DNA of 64,000 bases from Agapetus fuscipes (Eukaryota > Arthropoda > Insecta > Trichoptera > Glossosomatidae): the NCBI GenBank assembly GCA_951799405.1, contig OX637334.1, positions 7,812,001 through 7,876,000 of the forward strand. The letters run 5' to 3'. Each line of letters starts with the position of its first letter. Position 1 is the first letter of the stretch. Both the position numbers and the translations under genes were made by a program. Below, in pieces: positions 63,433 to 64,000 of this stretch. The notes under the pieces are model-generated. The model worked only from the letters and a program-made list of their open reading frames with translations. It was not told the origin of the DNA and searched no databases.

Positions 63433-63926
63433 CATGTGAGGTCTGTTCAAAAAACGTGGCATTTCATATTTCTTGAACAGAAAACTGATTTACCAATCAA
63501 TTTCTCATTTAAAGTCATTCTTCTCAAATGTAAAATATTAGTATCAGAAGTACTACTGATTAGCGATTTTTGGTATGGCCTTGAACTCTTTTGACGATGC
63601 CGTCTTTGTCTCTTAAATCGTACCAAAACACAATACTTTCATAGATTTTTCACAGTTGTGGATACATACAAACGAACAAGACATGATAACGAGTTTGTTC
63701 TATGCCAGATAATCACAGACAAGCAATGACGTATGCGCTGGCGCATTATCCTTATGGTGTAATTTCCATGACTAGTTTCGATTTTTTTTACGTATTACTT
63801 CACGCAGACAGCACATAGATTGAAAAATATATTTATTTTTGACCTTCGAACAACACAAAAGAAAAAAATGTATGTAGCCCATGAAATTTTACTTAAATTT
63901 TCACCAGCTTTTGAACAGGCCTCGTA
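63433..63926 (-). pseudogene. Internally deleted mariner transposon
   Basis: Inverted ends GAGGTCTGTTCAAAAAAC (63438) and TTTTGAACAGGCCTCG (63909-63924), flanked by TA on the right. The minus strand of 63690-63761 reads HKDNAPAHTSLLVCDYLA-stop, the second catalytic aspartate region of mariner transposases; 63566-63590 gives EFKAIPKIANQ, the conserved region near the C-terminus. The first catalytic aspartate region and most of the stretch between are gone, and stops are present. Confidence 0.8.
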
Positions 63927-64000
63927 CTTTAACGATCCAAAACATCGCATTCGAACTGAGAGCTTAAAATTGTTTTTTTTTTCGTATTCGAAACCGAAAC

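Larger units (their letters stand above)
60704..64000 (+). other. HCN intron, continues past the window
   Basis: Starts GTAAGC. No following exon (S5/pore with the GYG filter) is seen before the window ends. Confidence 0.75.

Overview
This is eukaryotic, AT-rich, repeat-dense nuclear DNA from an arthropod, almost certainly an insect. Three GC-richer plus-strand exons encode consecutive parts of an I(h)/HCN cation channel with a very insect-like sequence. Lepidoptera is my tentative placement: a fragment near 28.9 kb resembles a motif I associate with moth and butterfly repeats, TACCTAC-type strings are common, and the LINE has HmRTE-like organisation. No bacterial or viral genes are seen.

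Layout. 1-4.2 kb: LINE tails, small foldback elements and a 153-bp hairpin insertion. 4228-11413: a complete Ty3/gypsy-class LTR retrotransposon with matching 472-bp LTRs, 4-bp target duplication, PBS, gag, pol in the -1 frame and PPT. 11.4-37 kb: no host gene seen; many 5'-truncated RTE LINE tails, two main tRNA-derived SINE families (one copy carrying a 5S rRNA-like segment), a hAT MITE, a solo LTR, foldback elements, simple repeats and hammerhead-ribozyme-like motifs. 37430-40435: an uninterrupted 1001-codon RTE LINE ORF, followed by the 3' tail whose truncated relatives occur about 35 times in the window. 41-51.9 kb: a 1022-bp PIF/Harbinger-like MITE and more LINE/SINE debris. 51993-60703: three HCN exons in introns full of repeats. 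60.7-64 kb: the following intron, with a 120-bp-arm hairpin and a mariner remnant.

Most notable item. The LTR element's Pol does not end at the integrase GPY/F module. It continues in frame through about 135 residues that look like a macro (ADP-ribose-binding) domain of the ALC1/TARG1/Poa1p-like type, then a C-x7-C-x5-C-x3-H zinc finger, and stops directly against the 3' LTR. Gag begins with a SAP-like DNA-binding motif and a long coiled coil. No env is present. The element looks young and structurally intact, so this architecture is probably functional.

Second theme. Several low-copy repeats carry CTGANGA...stem...GAAAC cores resembling the minimal hammerhead ribozymes of Penelope-like elements. 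Four long hairpins in the window are built from inverted copies of such repeats or similar ones. All assignments rest on reading the sequence and remembered family features; no search was run.
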